A DNA stretch of 64,000 nt, taken from assembly GCF_021134715.1 (NCBI RefSeq), contig NC_060020.1:5208001-5272000 (forward strand), given 5' to 3'. Below the pieces are notes generated by a model that searched no databases, was not told where the DNA came from, and saw only the letters and a list, made by a program, of their open reading frames with translations. Each line of letters starts with the position of its first letter. Position 1 is the first letter of the stretch. The translations under genes were made by a program, and so were the position numbers. The DNA is from Daphnia pulex (Eukaryota; Arthropoda; Branchiopoda; Diplostraca; Daphniidae). Of this stretch, positions 19,723 to 33,310 are shown in pieces.

Positions 19723-22130
19723 TGATAAATTTCCCGAGAGAACCTCCTTGAATCGTGTTTTAGATTTCAATATCACGGCTGATGGTTTTCTCGCGGCTGT
19801 GCCACCGCCGCTCGTCTTTTCTTTTCTACCCACTCATTTCGATCTTCTTTATCCCTTTTTCTTCGATTTGATTTGATTCTCTCGCCTTGTGTTTTCTCTC
19901 TTTCTATTCTTGTTTCGCCATCTTCGTCTTTTCGATTTTTGCCGAAGAAGAAATGAGAAACTAGATCAATTCGAAACTGAAGCCGGATATATACAATTGA
20001 TTAGGGTGTATTGATGATAGTTGAGATACTACTATACGGCGGGGGGATATAGAGCACAACCGATGAGAATCAAGTGAACTGAGAAATCTAGGAAGAGAGA
20101 GAGAGCGAAAATAAGTTGATTCACAAGTGGTGGACCAATAATCTATTACTTGTGTATGTTGCGCCCATATCTTTCGGGAAGAAAAGGGGGCGAGAGTTTA
20201 TTGTTTGGAATGGAAAAATCAATGAGATGATGACGCATTTTGGGTATCTATATATATATGATAATAATAATAACCGCCGAGCTAATGAGCGCTGCACGCA
20301 GGCAGCAGCGAACAATTGCGGTGGCAACAAGTCAACGAGAATAACGAACCAATCAGTCGATTTATATCTCTCTCCAACTCTTTTTGTGTGTGTCGCTCAG
20401 CTCTGTGCTGCTGCTGCAGTCAATCTCGTGTGTGTGTCTCGATTAACATGCAGAGCGCGCAGCAGCCCACTATATACGTATATATACTACACACTTGTGG
20501 GTTTTAAACTACGACCTTGGGTGAGCGTCGTGTGTCGTATATTATTACATCAAGCATATATAGGAAAGAGTTGTAACAGCCGAAACGACGACGACGGCGG
20601 CGGTTTATCCAAAAGTAGCAGCACACAGCAGCAGCAGTTATGGCGTGGAGAGTTCATCCAGTCATCCATCAATCGACTTTTATTGATGGTCGAGACAAGA
20701 GTATCCCCAAATACAGCAGTATAGGAAACACGTGGACCGACGTGTATATATAGTCACCACCCATTTCTCATCTCGTTTCGTCATCATCTTTGACTGTGTT
20801 TCAACGTGTCAAACAGACCGCAAAAGACCCACACAACGACTATTAGAGCATCAGTCGATTATCGGTTGACAATTCACGTCCTGGTATATAGTCGGCGTGA
20901 ATTTCTCCGCGCGTGAGTCTTACGACGATGACGGGAGTGTTGGAGATTAAACGCGGGCGTTCATCGCAGATGGAGAAGCAAGTGACAACTCAGCAGCAGC
21001 ATGTGCTGGATCACACACACATTCCCCGATTATTCCAAGCGCCCTCCCACTTATTTGGCTTTTCTCACTCAAAAGCTCTCGGTTTGCATACTCATTAGCA
21101 ATGTCGAGTGTGTGTGTGGGGCTTTTCTGATGAATGGCGCGCCCCGTTTGTCGCGATTACGAAAGAACACAAGACAGCGTTCGTTCATCCCCAGTCTCTT
21201 TGATGTTGTCTGGGGCGGCGGCTGTTCGATCCCGCAGCAGCAACGAAGAATATAGCCCAAAAAAGAAATAGGCAATTGCGTCCGTCCATAGCGACATGCT
21301 GTTGGCAAGCACGGCGATTAGCCGCGCACCATCGTATAACAGCACATATAAGGAAAACCACAGCAGCTAATTCGACGGAAATCTAAAAAGCCCAAGCCTA
21401 TAATCATTCGCTGCTGCTTATTTATATATAGGAGTGAGCGGGCAATCCCCTTATACGATAGTATATAGATTCCCATCGATTCGGGCTAACTCGTCAATGT
21501 AAATAACGTAACGCTCGGCTTCCTGTTATCTATATAGTTGATATTGATCAGTATTGACAATCAGCAAGCCACAAGTGGAAAAATATAGATTCGATATCGT
21601 GTACACAACCCGCATATTGCTTGTATACATTTCCCATCGTAGATGAGGTTCTCACGATGCACAGAATAATCACCGGTATGTATCTATCGTAATTGATTGA
21701 TTGAGTGGCCATAGCAAATTTTAAATAAGGAAAGCTTGAAATTTAATTCGAATTATCGAATTTCTTTTTCGGGATTTGTATATTGTTGGTTGAGGCATTT
21801 CGGTCGGGAATGGCTGTGAACAGTTGACATTGGCTCTCCTATACAGACAACACACGGCTATAGGTATTTACACAGGCGAAAACTACGTCAACACACACAC
21901 ACACAGCACACCACCCAGTGCTGCTGATAGAAGGACGGATGCACGGTGTATAAAGTGTGTAGGTTATATAAAGCTATATAAGCTATAAGCTAGCTTGCTC
22001 GGCTATATAGACGCTATAGCAACACAAACGATCAAAAAATAACAGCAGAAAGAGGGGGGGAGGGAGGGGTGACTGAGAAAAGGGCAAAAGGGGAGGCCGC
22101 CAATAGTCGCCGCCGTATAAATCGGTTCGC

Positions 22131-22144
22131 GAATCCGCGGATTC
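22131..22144. repeat. Perfect 14-bp palindrome GAATCCGCGGATTC
   Basis: It contains a SacII-type CCGCGG core and directly follows TTCGCGAA, another palindrome sharing its first bases. A TATAAA lies 10 bp upstream at 22116-22121. Confidence 0.7.
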
Positions 22145-22558
22145 AAACGATTCCGACCGTTTGACTCACGCGCCCAACGGAAATAGCCTCCAACAGCCTT
22201 TCAAACAATTTCTGCCATTGTTTAGTACGCTAGATTTTTGCACACAAAAATAAAATGTCCGTCTTTTTTTTTAGTGGCAGTAAAAATCACGACTTTTTAC
22301 GTAAGATGGCGAGCGATTGGTTGGTCTTTTTTTTAAATTGAAGGTAGTACTACGCGAGTTGCAGGTAAAAGAAAAAAAGACGGCTCGTGTGTACGGTGTT
22401 TTATTTTATTTTTCCAACAGGGCGAATCAGTTGGTGAAAAGAGTGGGAATAAAAGGAAAGAAGAAGAAGAGAGAATAAATAAGAGGTGCATACAACGCTG
22501 TATTGCCTGGAAGGGGAAGGAGGGGGGAGAGAGTGGGGCTTGCCCAGACACACCGCAG

Positions 22559-22593
22559 TCAGTCCCTTAACGGCCGCCATATCGGACGGTTGC
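22559..22593 (+). promoter_or_regulatory. tutl: Core promoter with Inr and DPE, likely for turtle
   Basis: TCAGTC at 22559-22564 matches the arthropod initiator, giving +1 at A22561. GGTTG at 22588-22592 is at exactly +28 to +32, the required spacing for a downstream promoter element, and fits its degenerate consensus. The start of transcription is inferred from these motifs and from the splice donor downstream at 23132. Confidence 0.5.
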
Positions 22594-23131
22594 AGTCGTC
22601 GTCTCGTCTCGTCTCATCGTTTTTCCACCTTTTCTTTCACCCCCCAACCATCGATCTCTTCATCTATAACGCCTGCTGTTGTTATTCCACGCCGGCCATC
22701 CCCCCTCTCTCTCTAACGTGAACAATATCCCCCCAACACCTTTACACAACAAAACAGAAATAAATTTCATGTGAAAACGGTTCGACATTATTTTTTTGGC
22801 GGGGTTGTGTGTCGAGTGTCGCCAAGTGATTGGCGTTTGTGCGCTACTGTTTTCTCTGTGTGTGTGTTTGGTGACAGCGGGAAAACGCCCTGGTGGTCGC
22901 TCCCGATTGATCGCTGCACAGCTCACGCTCAACTCACTCTGTGACAGCAGACGCCAGTTGACGGTTGTTGTACTTGTCGGCCAGTGCTGCCCGTGATTAT
23001 AGTTTCGCCACGCCAAAAGTCTCGACAGCTCTGCCGATCTCACGACACAACATTTGGCTGTTCTGCCCGGGTTCTATCGAAACCTAAAAAGGGATTACAA
23101 CTCGATCGGGTCAACGAACACCTTGACAAAG
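22561..23131 (+). other. tutl: Probable non-coding first exon of turtle
   Basis: From the Inr at 22561 the sequence is GC-richer than its surroundings and ends CCTTGACAAAG followed by the consensus donor GTAAGAC at 23132. No long ATG-started frame fits the turtle frame. The next exon in the same strand with good signals starts at 49854. The link to turtle is inferred from orientation and lack of any other gene in between; it could instead belong to an unseen non-coding RNA. Confidence 0.4.
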
Positions 23132-25933
23132 GTAAGACACCACCTTTTTCAAAATAATATTAAGATCCAATGTCCGGTATTTTTGATGGGGTGTAATGAA
23201 AAAGGCTCTTGTCCATTACGGGGTGACAAACGTGATTAGACAAGTAGGGGTGTATAGTCATAGACGTAAGATGGCCAGGAGGGGTGTAGTAGTACGGCTG
23301 CTGCCTATTTCATATATCTACTTTCTTCTTTTTCACGGAGGAATGATCGTTTTTCTTTCGGTTGACGTGAAATGAAAGCGAAAAAAAAAAAGACGAACCA
23401 GATGCTTCAGAGATTCTGAATCAACCGGTCTGTTTACTTCTGTCTGTCTTGTCTACTTTTTTTTCGTCTTCTCACAAATCCGATTGGTATATACCGTCGG
23501 GTAGCAACCCATCCGTTCAATCCTGTTCAATTCAATGTACTGGGCATCAGGATCCCAGGATCCTTTTTTTCTCTCGACAAATCGTGTTTGTTGTTTGGTT
23601 GGCCTAACTTGTTTACGTTTAACTTTGAGTGGGATGATAATCAACTGGCAATTCTTGCTGCCATTGTCATTGGTTCCCATTGGTGGGATCCTCGACCATT
23701 GTTGACTCACGGCTGGTCACAAAACAAAACAACCTGGGTTGTTGTTTCCCCTCAAGTTTTCTTTCCAGACACGCATAGCATTTTTCGATTCCGACATTTT
23801 CTTCCTTTCTATTTTTTTCTCTTTTTCTTTTTTGATGTAGAGAGAGAGAGAAAAAAGAGGTGGGAAGCCTCTAGGTGGGATGTGAGGCCCAAAAAGAGTC
23901 GTGAAGCGTCTACTTTTGGCGGTTAGCCTCGGGGCGGGCCGAAGACCTGTGTCTCTCTCTCAGGTGGAAAGACCCAGGTATATACAGCTGAGAGAAAAGG
24001 GGGGAATATAAAAATAGCGTTTCCTTTTGCTCTCTCTCTCTACCTGGGCTCTTTGCCACTTGTAACCGAGTGTAGTACAGCTATTACGCACGTCTGCTGC
24101 TTGGTGCGTTCCGACGTTTGAATTTAGCGCCCGACGCCTGTACCAGACGCCCGCTGATTGGACAGCCCAACGGTGCCCATTTTTTCGTTCGGCTGGTAAT
24201 CGTTTCGACTGGGCCTTATGCATGGCCGAAAAACACACACAACAAAACAAACGGTGGACAGGTCGATATTTTTGATTTCTGCGCGTCGACAATGGCGCGC
24301 AGCGAGTGAATCAAGAATCATAAAACGACGAGAGAATGTTGAAGGCCAGCACGTATAGCTAGCCAGCGTGTGTTTCTCTCCCATATACACGCAACTTGAA
24401 GAAGAAGAACCGTTGCTGCTGCATCCACCCAAAAAGGAAAGATGTAGAGAGGAGGAAGGATGGGGGGACACCCGAGGTAACAGCCATTCAAAACTCTTGG
24501 CGCATTCTTCTATTAGGAGGGTCTCTAGCTATAGTAGATCCTCTTGTGTGCTGGGGCTTTTTCATCTCTTGCGCTCCACCTCCCACCGATGTGGGAGATG
24601 CTGAATTCTCTCCGCTTCTCCCTTTTCCTTTTTTATATTCCTTTTTTTTTCGTGAAGAGGAGAATATAAACGTAGAGACCAAGCTGCTTTAATAATTCAT
24701 CACTCATTTCTCTTTCTCTCTCTCTCTTCGTTGGCTGGGCTGGTCCGTGCGATAGAATCAGCCGCCTGGCCTCGTATTATGTAGGGACCCTGGATGGAAT
24801 GCGAGCCCCTATCGGATTCTTCTGCATTTTGTTTTAGACAATTTTCGAGTTTTTCGACTTTTTTCTGTTTTTATAATGGGGGGGGGGGATGAATTGGAGG
24901 GGGTTCTTTGACATCCTGTAATCGAAGATGAAGCTGGACGACCGAAAATGAGAACCAACGATAGTCGCGGGATATACGATTTCGTGTACCACCAGGTACA
25001 TATAACCCCCTACCCCCGATAGATATTCTCATTTTTCTCCATCATGAAAGGGTAGTACAGTGCTTCGTTATATAGGAAATTGAACGTTAGGTACTTGATA
25101 TTTCGTCTGCTTGGGTGGGCGCCTCTTGCTCGTGGCACGCGGACGCACCATTGGTGGCGTCGAATCGAATCGAATGGATCATCCGGATGAACGATTACGA
25201 CTCGTTTGCTTTTCCATGCTCCTGCTGCTGTTGTTGCCCCCTTTTTTGACTCGGGCTATCCATCAGCACAGCTATAGGGTCGCGGTGGATGTCTACACAG
25301 AGCAGAGTCATTCGATCCTAGACACAGTAGGCTATGCTGCGCTGTTGGGGCCCCCTTGCTCAAACAAAAGCAGCCAAAAGACACACTCGAGCGTCTCTCT
25401 CTATTCTCAACTGTATATATATGTACAGGACTGACGTGAAATTCAAGACAAAAGGGAAGTCATGTTGATACTGTATATACAAAAGCGGATTCACTGTCTC
25501 GAGATGGAGAGCCTTGATATATTCAAATGCAACGCGGACGTTAACCAATTGACCAACTGTTTTTTCCAACTTTTTGAAATGGACGACGACGTTCTTATTT
25601 GCCTTTTTTTTGTTTGACTTTTTATTTCTGTTGACTCGTTCTTTAATACCGTCCGCGCTCAGAAAGCTTTTTGTATACTTTCTCAACTGTGTTATGGATG
25701 TTTAAGTGGCCGAGTCTCATCCACCGGCGCGGAAATATATCTAAAAAAAAAAAAAGGGCCGGACTGCGGACCTTCTTTTTCTTGACCTCTCCGGACACTC
25801 TCCGCTTTCGCCTCCGCCCACTTGCGTTCTATTCCTCTTTTTTGGCCTTTTTTCTTCTTTTGGTTTGTACATCATTTGCTATCCATTTTGACGCTGGGAA
25901 AAAAAGAATAGGAGAAAGTGTCGGGTCACTCCA

Positions 25934-25967
25934 CAACTGCCTACACCTGATCGGGTGTAGGCAGTTG
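25934..25967. repeat. Perfect hairpin, 14-bp stem and 6-base loop
   Basis: CAACTGCCTACACC (25934-25947) and its exact complement GGTGTAGGCAGTTG (25954-25967) flank TGATCG. Beyond an A-A mismatch, two to four further bases can pair. Too short for a canonical microRNA precursor. Confidence 0.85.
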
Positions 25968-26442
25968 AGGGGGGGGGGAAAGAAGGCGGTTCTTCTTCTA
26001 TTTAGTTTCATCCTTCGAAAGAAGAGCGGACTTTGAAGACGTTAGAATTCGTACACGAGTGGAGGATTGAAAGGCAACAAGACAATCAAAAGACACCGAA
26101 ACGATTTTCTTTTTTTTACCTTTTGTCGTCCGTGTATTGTTCCCTCCTAGTGACCGGGGTGGGAGGAAGGTAATATAAAACATTTTAAAAAAGTATACAC
26201 ACAACGAAATGACCAATGATTGACACAAAGAAAAGAAAAATCCTTACAGTCCAATATTGCCCAATGGGAAGTTTATATGCCGTGTGTCTCGCCACTTAAA
26301 TTCAAATGAACTTTTTTTTTTTCTAAAGAAACAAGAAATCATTGGAGGGAAAGGTGAATAGAGAGACCCCCTCCTTGGAAAAGAAATAAAATCTGAAAAG
26401 AAAAGAAAAATAGGATATCCGATACCAATATAAAGTCAACAG

Positions 26443-26454
26443 CTCTCGCGAGAG
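26443..26454. promoter_or_regulatory. Palindrome CTCTCGCGAGAG
   Basis: It includes TCTCGCGAGA, the CGCG element bound by BANP in CpG-rich vertebrate promoters. Whether it acts in this organism is unknown. Confidence 0.3.
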
Positions 26455-26546
26455 AGTCTCGAAAAAGAACCGTAGAACCGTAAGGAATGCGCAGTCCAGT
26501 CACGCTTGAATTTTAAAAGAGTCTAGAGAGAATATAAATAACAGTA

Positions 26547-26564
26547 TGTGTGTGTGTGTGTGTG
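26547..26564. repeat. (TG)9 microsatellite
   Basis: Uninterrupted TG dinucleotides followed by a short G run. Confidence 0.9.
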
Positions 26565-29237
26565 GGGTATTTCTTTTTTCGGCGATAGAATTTCTCGGCC
26601 ATTTTAGGATCATGTTTGACCGCCATTTGCCACTTTGACCGACTGACAAGTCACGAAATTTTTCGAGCCTTTCACGGCCAAAAGACCAAAAATACAAACC
26701 TGTTTCGATCGTTTCCTTATCGAGTGACGCGATGATCGCACTGACCAACTTGCTACACATATTTTCCAGCAGTTATTATAGAAAATGGCTCAGCTCTATT
26801 TTCTTATGCAAGCGTCTTTTCGTCTGGGAACATTTGCTGGCCGCTGGGATTTTTGCGCCCGGTGCAGCTGTTTAAACATTCAAGACGGTGTGAAAAAAGA
26901 AAGATGGAAATGGGATACTACTCTGTTGTTTAAGACGTTCCATGTAACAGCGCACATTCTTGGGTCAACTTGCCAGCGAGAACAGCAAGTCAAGTTAAGT
27001 TTCCGGGGGGAAGAAGGAGATTTTTCCATGGATTGTTTCTCATCTGCTTGTGTATAAAATATACACCAAGACGGACCCGACAGATGAAACCGAATCACTC
27101 ACGGGGATGCATCACGTGCCACAAATCGGAAGAATGCCTATAGAGTAGTTTGTTTTTCTCCGTTCGAGATGTTTGTTAGTTATATTCCAAGTTTTTGACC
27201 TGGAGGGATGATACGCTGCCAGAGCGTATCCAGCTGCGAGTACCTGGGTGCTGAGACGAGAAGTTGGACCACATAATAATACGACGTTGCTGCTGCATTA
27301 TCCGCAATGTGATGCGCCCCTTTTGTTATTTCTTTTCCCCATTTTTTAAAAAGAGAAAAAGCCAAGCGGGAGATTAGAGAAGCTGCAACGGCAAGATTTC
27401 CAACCGTTGGCGAAAAATAATCCCGGAGAACTGGTGACGAATGCGTCGTGAGTTGAGGTTAAAGCAATATACGCGCACAGCATTGGGCGGCTCACATGTA
27501 TAGGCTATAGGGTGGGGCGGCTCACCAAGTCCATGAGTCCAAGAGGCTATAGTATCGGGAGTATAGAGTCAGGTTGATTGAATTATTGATTCGTCGAAAT
27601 AAAAGAAGAAGAAAAAGGAGAAAATTTACCTTATATGCGTCTGGCCGAGAGCTATATAACAAATGCAGTGTACGCCCCTCTCTTCCGCGCGTCCGTCAGG
27701 TTCCAATGAGCCTTAGTTCCGGCCAACAGCTACTCTGTCTATCTGTCCCTTTCTTTTCATTGCCCGTTTCCCTCCCTTCCCCCTCCAATTTTTCTTTCTT
27801 TTGACTTGGATCCGGTGCTGGACGTGTGTGTAAGAGCCAGCAGGTACAATATCTGTAGACAACCTTTGCTTTCGCCTTGTTAGATCTACTACACATGCAG
27901 CATGTATATATTTTAACGTGGCCGTCTCTCAGCTGACGGCTTTTTTGCCCGCCGCCGCCATATTATATACATACACATTGTACACATTCATTGGAATCGT
28001 CTTTTGGCGTGACTAGCGGCTATAACACCGAAACCCACGAAACCCCCCCGTTTCCTTACTTCCCACCCACCCTTGGCTGATCAGACGAGAGAAAGGTGGA
28101 GGAGGTTGGCTAGTCCTCGTCGATCGTGAGTCAGCTAGAGACCGCCATATATACCTATACACACACACACAACTGCTATACATAATATTATGAAAGAGGC
28201 GCCCGTACATACACATGAGAGAGAGGTCGTTGCTGCAACCATTTGGGTTGAGTTGCCTTTTCTCTCCTTTGCGCGTTTCCTCCACGCAAAGAAAAACGTC
28301 CCGCAGCTTTTGAGCTTCTTCCTCTACATAATTTGTTGCCTTTTTGGCTTTACCTTTTCCACCTGGCCCTTTTTTTTCTTCTCTCCCGCACATAGACCTC
28401 GAGAGTTTCTCTATGCATAGACGTCCATTATCGACGGTGTAACATACGGAGAGAGAGACCTGCTGCAAACGAAATTCTTTCTTTCTTTTTTCTATGCGTG
28501 TGTGGCGAGTGCGTACGTGTGCAACCGACGGTCGGGAGTTGTAAAAAGACGAGGTTCAAAACGCCCTCGGGGTAGACTCCACTTCTTTTTTGTGTGTGTG
28601 AACGCATAACGGTCATCATTTTCACTCACAACCGAGTCGTTCTTGGTTGGAAGAAGAAAAAATATTTTTTTTAATATAGAGGATTTTGTTGTTGTTTTTC
28701 TCCTCGGCGTTGTACGTTTTTCGAGATTGTAATCAAAAACACGAAAAAGATCAAATCAGAAATAAGATTGAGCCGTGTGTCTGTAGCGCATTCTTTACAT
28801 TTCCTCAACTTTATATTTTCAGTTTTTTCGTGTGTTCATTTCTCTCCACTTTTTCTGTCGTTGACATTTGAATTTTAAAAACGTTGAATGAATTTAGTGT
28901 ACAGAATTAAAGTGGTATTCGTTAATCGACGAATATATAAAAACCCGATTTTTATATTTTACAAATGACGTCCTTGTCAAACTGACTGATATCGGGACAC
29001 ACGACAGGCGATGATGCTCTGCAATGTTTCAAAATGTTGTTGAGGAGTGAACGCTGTATAATAGTCGGGCGCTGGAATGTTGACTCGTCAAGGTCAATGA
29101 AGCGCATTGGCCCCGTCGCCGAGTCGAGAAAAAAATTCAAACCAAAGCCGCAACGGTCGCAATCGCCCACAATAGCCCATCGTTCGGTTGGAACCCAACC
29201 GTCAGGTGCGCTGTGTCTTTTTACACGTCTATGCAGA

Positions 29238-29262
29238 GTAGTAGTAGTAGTAGTAGTAGTAG
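29238..29262. repeat. (GTA)8 microsatellite
   Basis: Eight uninterrupted GTA units; the 12-bp phrase GCAGCCGGATCG/GATTC follows twice just downstream. Confidence 0.9.
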
Positions 29263-30968
29263 CGCAGCCGGATCGATTTGGCAGCCGGATCGATTCTCTT
29301 CTACAGCCGGGCCTAACAGTCAACCGAAAAAAACACATTGTACGTAACTATTAGAGACCTGTGTAGTAGTAGTACATATATCAGCCATGGAGTAGGATCT
29401 ATAGCCAACAAGCGAATAGCGAAGAGAGAGTTAGTGAGAGATGGTCGGTGGTGGTGTAGTATAGACTGGTCGGATCTATAGGCCAGTCGTGACAAATGAA
29501 AGCAAAAGAAACACACAAGGTGTATGTACACACACAAATATAAAAGGGGGTAGGACGTCCTTAAAGAAAGAAAAAGAAAAAAAAGTAGACAGCCGTCACG
29601 GCGTCTGCAGTGCCAGATTGCGATGGATGACACTTTTGCTGGCCATGATATCAAACCAGAAACAGATATACTCTCTCTCTCTGCTGTATAACTGTCGAGC
29701 TATATATATTTATATATATTTCCGTTCGTTTGTTGGTTCGGTGGGGCTTCGCAACCAACTGGCAAAAGGAGTTGATGGTTGGAGATAGGAATCACACACG
29801 ATTCGCCATCTAGTAGAAATGGTTCTTGTTTTTTTTATTCTTTTGTGCTCTGTGATAGTAAAATTCGCCTATGACAATACTCTCACGTCCGTTAGACATC
29901 CCTCCCTTGTTCTTCCGATGTTGCTTGTCCGCCCTCCTTTTTTCTTTTGTATGTACCTTGAGACTGTGCTGGGTACCCCCCGTACCCAGGGTTTGGTTAT
30001 ATAGTATTTTATATATATCTAAAGCTGCTGCCGGCCAGCAACCGGGAGGATTCCCGTTGTAACGATTTGGTAGCATGCTTGAACCAATCGACATGCAACC
30101 GTCGTGCAGCATTTGTCTGCTGCTGCTACTGCCCGGCACTGTGTGTGTGTACATAGATATGCAGCGCCGACGTGTTTCACATCCATCTTTTGATACATGT
30201 CCCCACCGTTCTTCTTCAACCCAAAAGTTGAATTTCTTTTTCTTTGTTTAGATTATATTTTTGTTTATTTCTTTCACAGAGGGGGCGGGGGGGGGTTTAT
30301 TTATTTGTTTTTATGGTTATTATCTCCTCAATTGAATTCCCCGACTCTCTTTCTTGTTTCTTTTCCCTGTCAAATCAAAAAGTCAAAACCCAGTGGGTTC
30401 ACCGCATTTCTACGCCACACATATCTACTGTACTGCGTGACCCGCTGCCTGGACACAGTGCATCCATACGTAGTGAAAAAAAACCCTGGCAAGCCGATCG
30501 AAACTCACGGCCAAAAAATCTTGGGAGCGAAAAGAATAACACACAACAACAAAAACTGGGCCAAACTGTTTTGCATCGATAGTATGATATACATATAGGA
30601 GCCGCCGCTGCCATGGCAATAGTATATTATAGCCGCGCTATATTTTCACAGGGTGCAGGAAAAAGAAGCCCAAACAAAACAAAACAAAACAAACACGATA
30701 CATAGAGAGAAACATCTCTCGGAGAAAAAAAAGGAGCTAGGAGCTTTTGTGTGACGTTGACTTTTATTTTTTTGGGCTCCTACTGGGAAATTTTTCTGGG
30801 TGGGACAATGTTTTTGTATGTCGGTTACAGTGCCGAGAGAATCGGCAACTTGGAAACGGCCACAGCATTATAGAGCTCTGTATTTGGGTGGCAAAGTTTT
30901 ACCAAGCGTTGGGGCTGTGCTGTGCGGAAGAGTGCGGCAAAGTCGGGCAGCAGTGATATACCCAGGAG

Positions 30969-30993
30969 CACAGCACAGCACAGCACAGCAGCA
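30969..30993. repeat. CACAG pentanucleotide repeat
   Basis: Four tandem CACAG units grade into CAGCAG. Confidence 0.8.
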
Positions 30994-33282
30994 GTTCCAG
31001 CTTGATCAATATGCTCGCTATATGTTGACGTGAGTTAGACTGCACCGAGCTATGCGTTGGCCCCAAATCGAGTTGGCTTGTGCAGTCGTCTACTCTTCTC
31101 TCTCTCGTCGACTTGCTACTTACTCTACTTTTCTCTCTGTGTGTGTTTTGTTGGTTGGCTGGTTGGGCTGCGACGTGACGGATCTGGGCGGCTCCTTGTT
31201 TCGTCATGCTCGCTTTATTCAGACTGGGCTGGATTCCAATCGGCCATTGCCTAGACTGTCCCACCCAGTTTTTCTTCCAGTCGTCATATTCTTGTCCCAT
31301 TTTGTTTGTTTTTCTCATCCGACGATTGTCTTTTTGACAAAAAGAAAAGAATTTTTATTTGATAGTTTTCTCCTAAACTGGGATCTCTCTTTTTATTAAT
31401 TCATCTTTCACCCATGAGAGATGCAAGTGGCTCCTACACTTAACGGACGCTCGAGTGGCTGTTTGTTTCTGCGCTGCATTTTCTAGACATCTCTCTCGCC
31501 CGGGTGTGTATATCTAGTAGTTCCCAGTTAGGAGCATTTGCAATGCAGATGCAGGTCGGCTTGGCCGGCCGATAAGTCGACAAACCGAGAGCGCATCATC
31601 AGAGGGACCTTTCAACTTTCAGGAGCTCTCGAAGGCAGAAGCAGGAGCCCTGTCAGGAGAATAGGCAGGCGCGTGTCGAGTTGTGCTGCTGGGATGTTTT
31701 GCGTGCGTGGGGGTCCGCTAGCCGGGCCAATGAATAGACAATGATCTCCTAATGAGCAGCAGGACGGGCCGGCCATCATAGAGCGAGTTGACTCTCTCTC
31801 TCGTTGAATGAAATAAAAGCAAAAGTGTTGGACGGACGGGCGATATTCCGTCATCTGCCACCAGCAGCCGGCCAACTGTGCGCCAAATCTAGGCTCCTTG
31901 GCTCCTTACTATTTGGCCTCTCTGCGTGTGTGTGTGAGGGTCCTCTGGGCGGGCACAGCGGAGGCCCTTCGGATGCGCTCGGACAAAGTGTTCCACGATC
32001 TTATATATATGTAGGTCGTTGTCGTGTTGTCGTTGCCGGCCCCCCTATCTAGAGATCATTATCGTTAGTACATACTGTTGAAGTGAGAGACGGGCAGCAG
32101 AAAAGGAATGGCGTCACGAACACAATGTCGGTCTCACTCTCTCGAGCACGTCGTCTATATTAGACGGACGACGAAATGAGATAGCTTCTCCATTTGTGTG
32201 TGTGTGTTTTTTCCTTTTTTTTCTTTTTTGACTTATTTTTCTCTCTTCCGCATGGATGGCTCCTCCCCTTTTTTTTGTCTTTTTCTTAATACCCTCCGTC
32301 AAATATTTTTTGGATTTTCATTTCTCTCTTTCTCTGGCTGCTAATATTATTACCTCATGTATAGATGCTGGGACTGCGTATGTACTTGGGTATTCCTTTT
32401 TATCAACTTATTATAGTTGTACGTAGTAGTAGTAGGTAGTGTAGTTTGTGCGAAATAACGTTAGCCCACGGGGTGGAGAGAGCGTCTAAGATAAAAGCGA
32501 AAGTCGAGAGAGAGAGAGAAAAAATCCAATCAGAGGTCAAGTATCCCAGCGTTGGTCGAGTGCCTGCATACTTCAACTTGTGCAGCAGCAGCAGCAACGG
32601 CAGAGAAGAAGAAGAAGAAAATATCCAATTACAAAGAACCGCATGGCTCCATTTCTTGACCGGCGCCATCGCACGCGCTCTCCTTTCCTTCGTTCCCGGC
32701 GACTCTCTCCCCGCCCGCGATCGAGCTGCATGTTTGACGAGAGTTGCTGGATCGATGGACAGACAGTGGTAGACGGGCGGGCCAGTCAGGGTAGCATAGC
32801 ATAAAGAGAAAGAGAAGATGAATAGTTAGGAGAGGGACTCGGTCGTCGTCGCCGGTCCCGTTATATTCCATTTCCCCTCGACTATATAGCGACTACTAAT
32901 GTTCCCGAACTGTAGGATACATACATGTACTGCTGCTGCTGCCCGGCTTTGCTGTTGTTGTCCCCCCCTGTTTGTTCATGGCCACTAGGGTTTACATGAC
33001 AACCCTCACTAATATTTTTTGGTCTTCCGATCGAAAGAACCCGCGACTATATGACTAGTACAACTACTACACACTCTGTTCACAAGCAGCGGATAAATGA
33101 AAGCCGGGCATATCTGCCCAGGTAGGGATATGCAGAGCTAGGAGCCGGGGCGATTTTATTACAATAGCTCAGCTGTGTGTTATAGTTTGTATATTACACG
33201 CACTGCATTCACCACCACCCCCCGAGCTCGTATATAATATCTAGAGCTCCAGTCAAAATTCAGATGATAAGTCGTATACGTG

Positions 33283-33310
33283 TTGGCTCCTTTGGCTCCT
33301 TTGGCTCCTT
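33283..33310. repeat. Three tandem copies of TTTGGCTCC (9 bp)
   Basis: TTGGCTCC, TTTGGCTCC and TTTGGCTCC follow one another and end in TT. The core GGCTCCTT recurs at 31190-31197, 31892-31908 (twice) and 38383-38399 (twice). Confidence 0.8.

Larger units (their letters stand above)
17888..22558. other. No gene seen; intergenic, microsatellite-bearing DNA
   Basis: No splice-consistent coding sequence was found. The region contains purine/pyrimidine runs, repeated TATATA blocks, CA runs (21890-21905) and trinucleotide runs. The longest frames (such as 20116-20724) are rich in low-complexity residues and have no domain. A TATAAA at 22116-22121 lies 10 bp before a 14-bp palindrome GAATCCGCGGATTC (22131-22144). 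Confidence 0.5.

Noticed and set aside
20116..20724. Plus-strand open frame of 202 codons
   Set aside because: Contains translated microsatellite and TATATA DNA with many unlikely residues; no domain.
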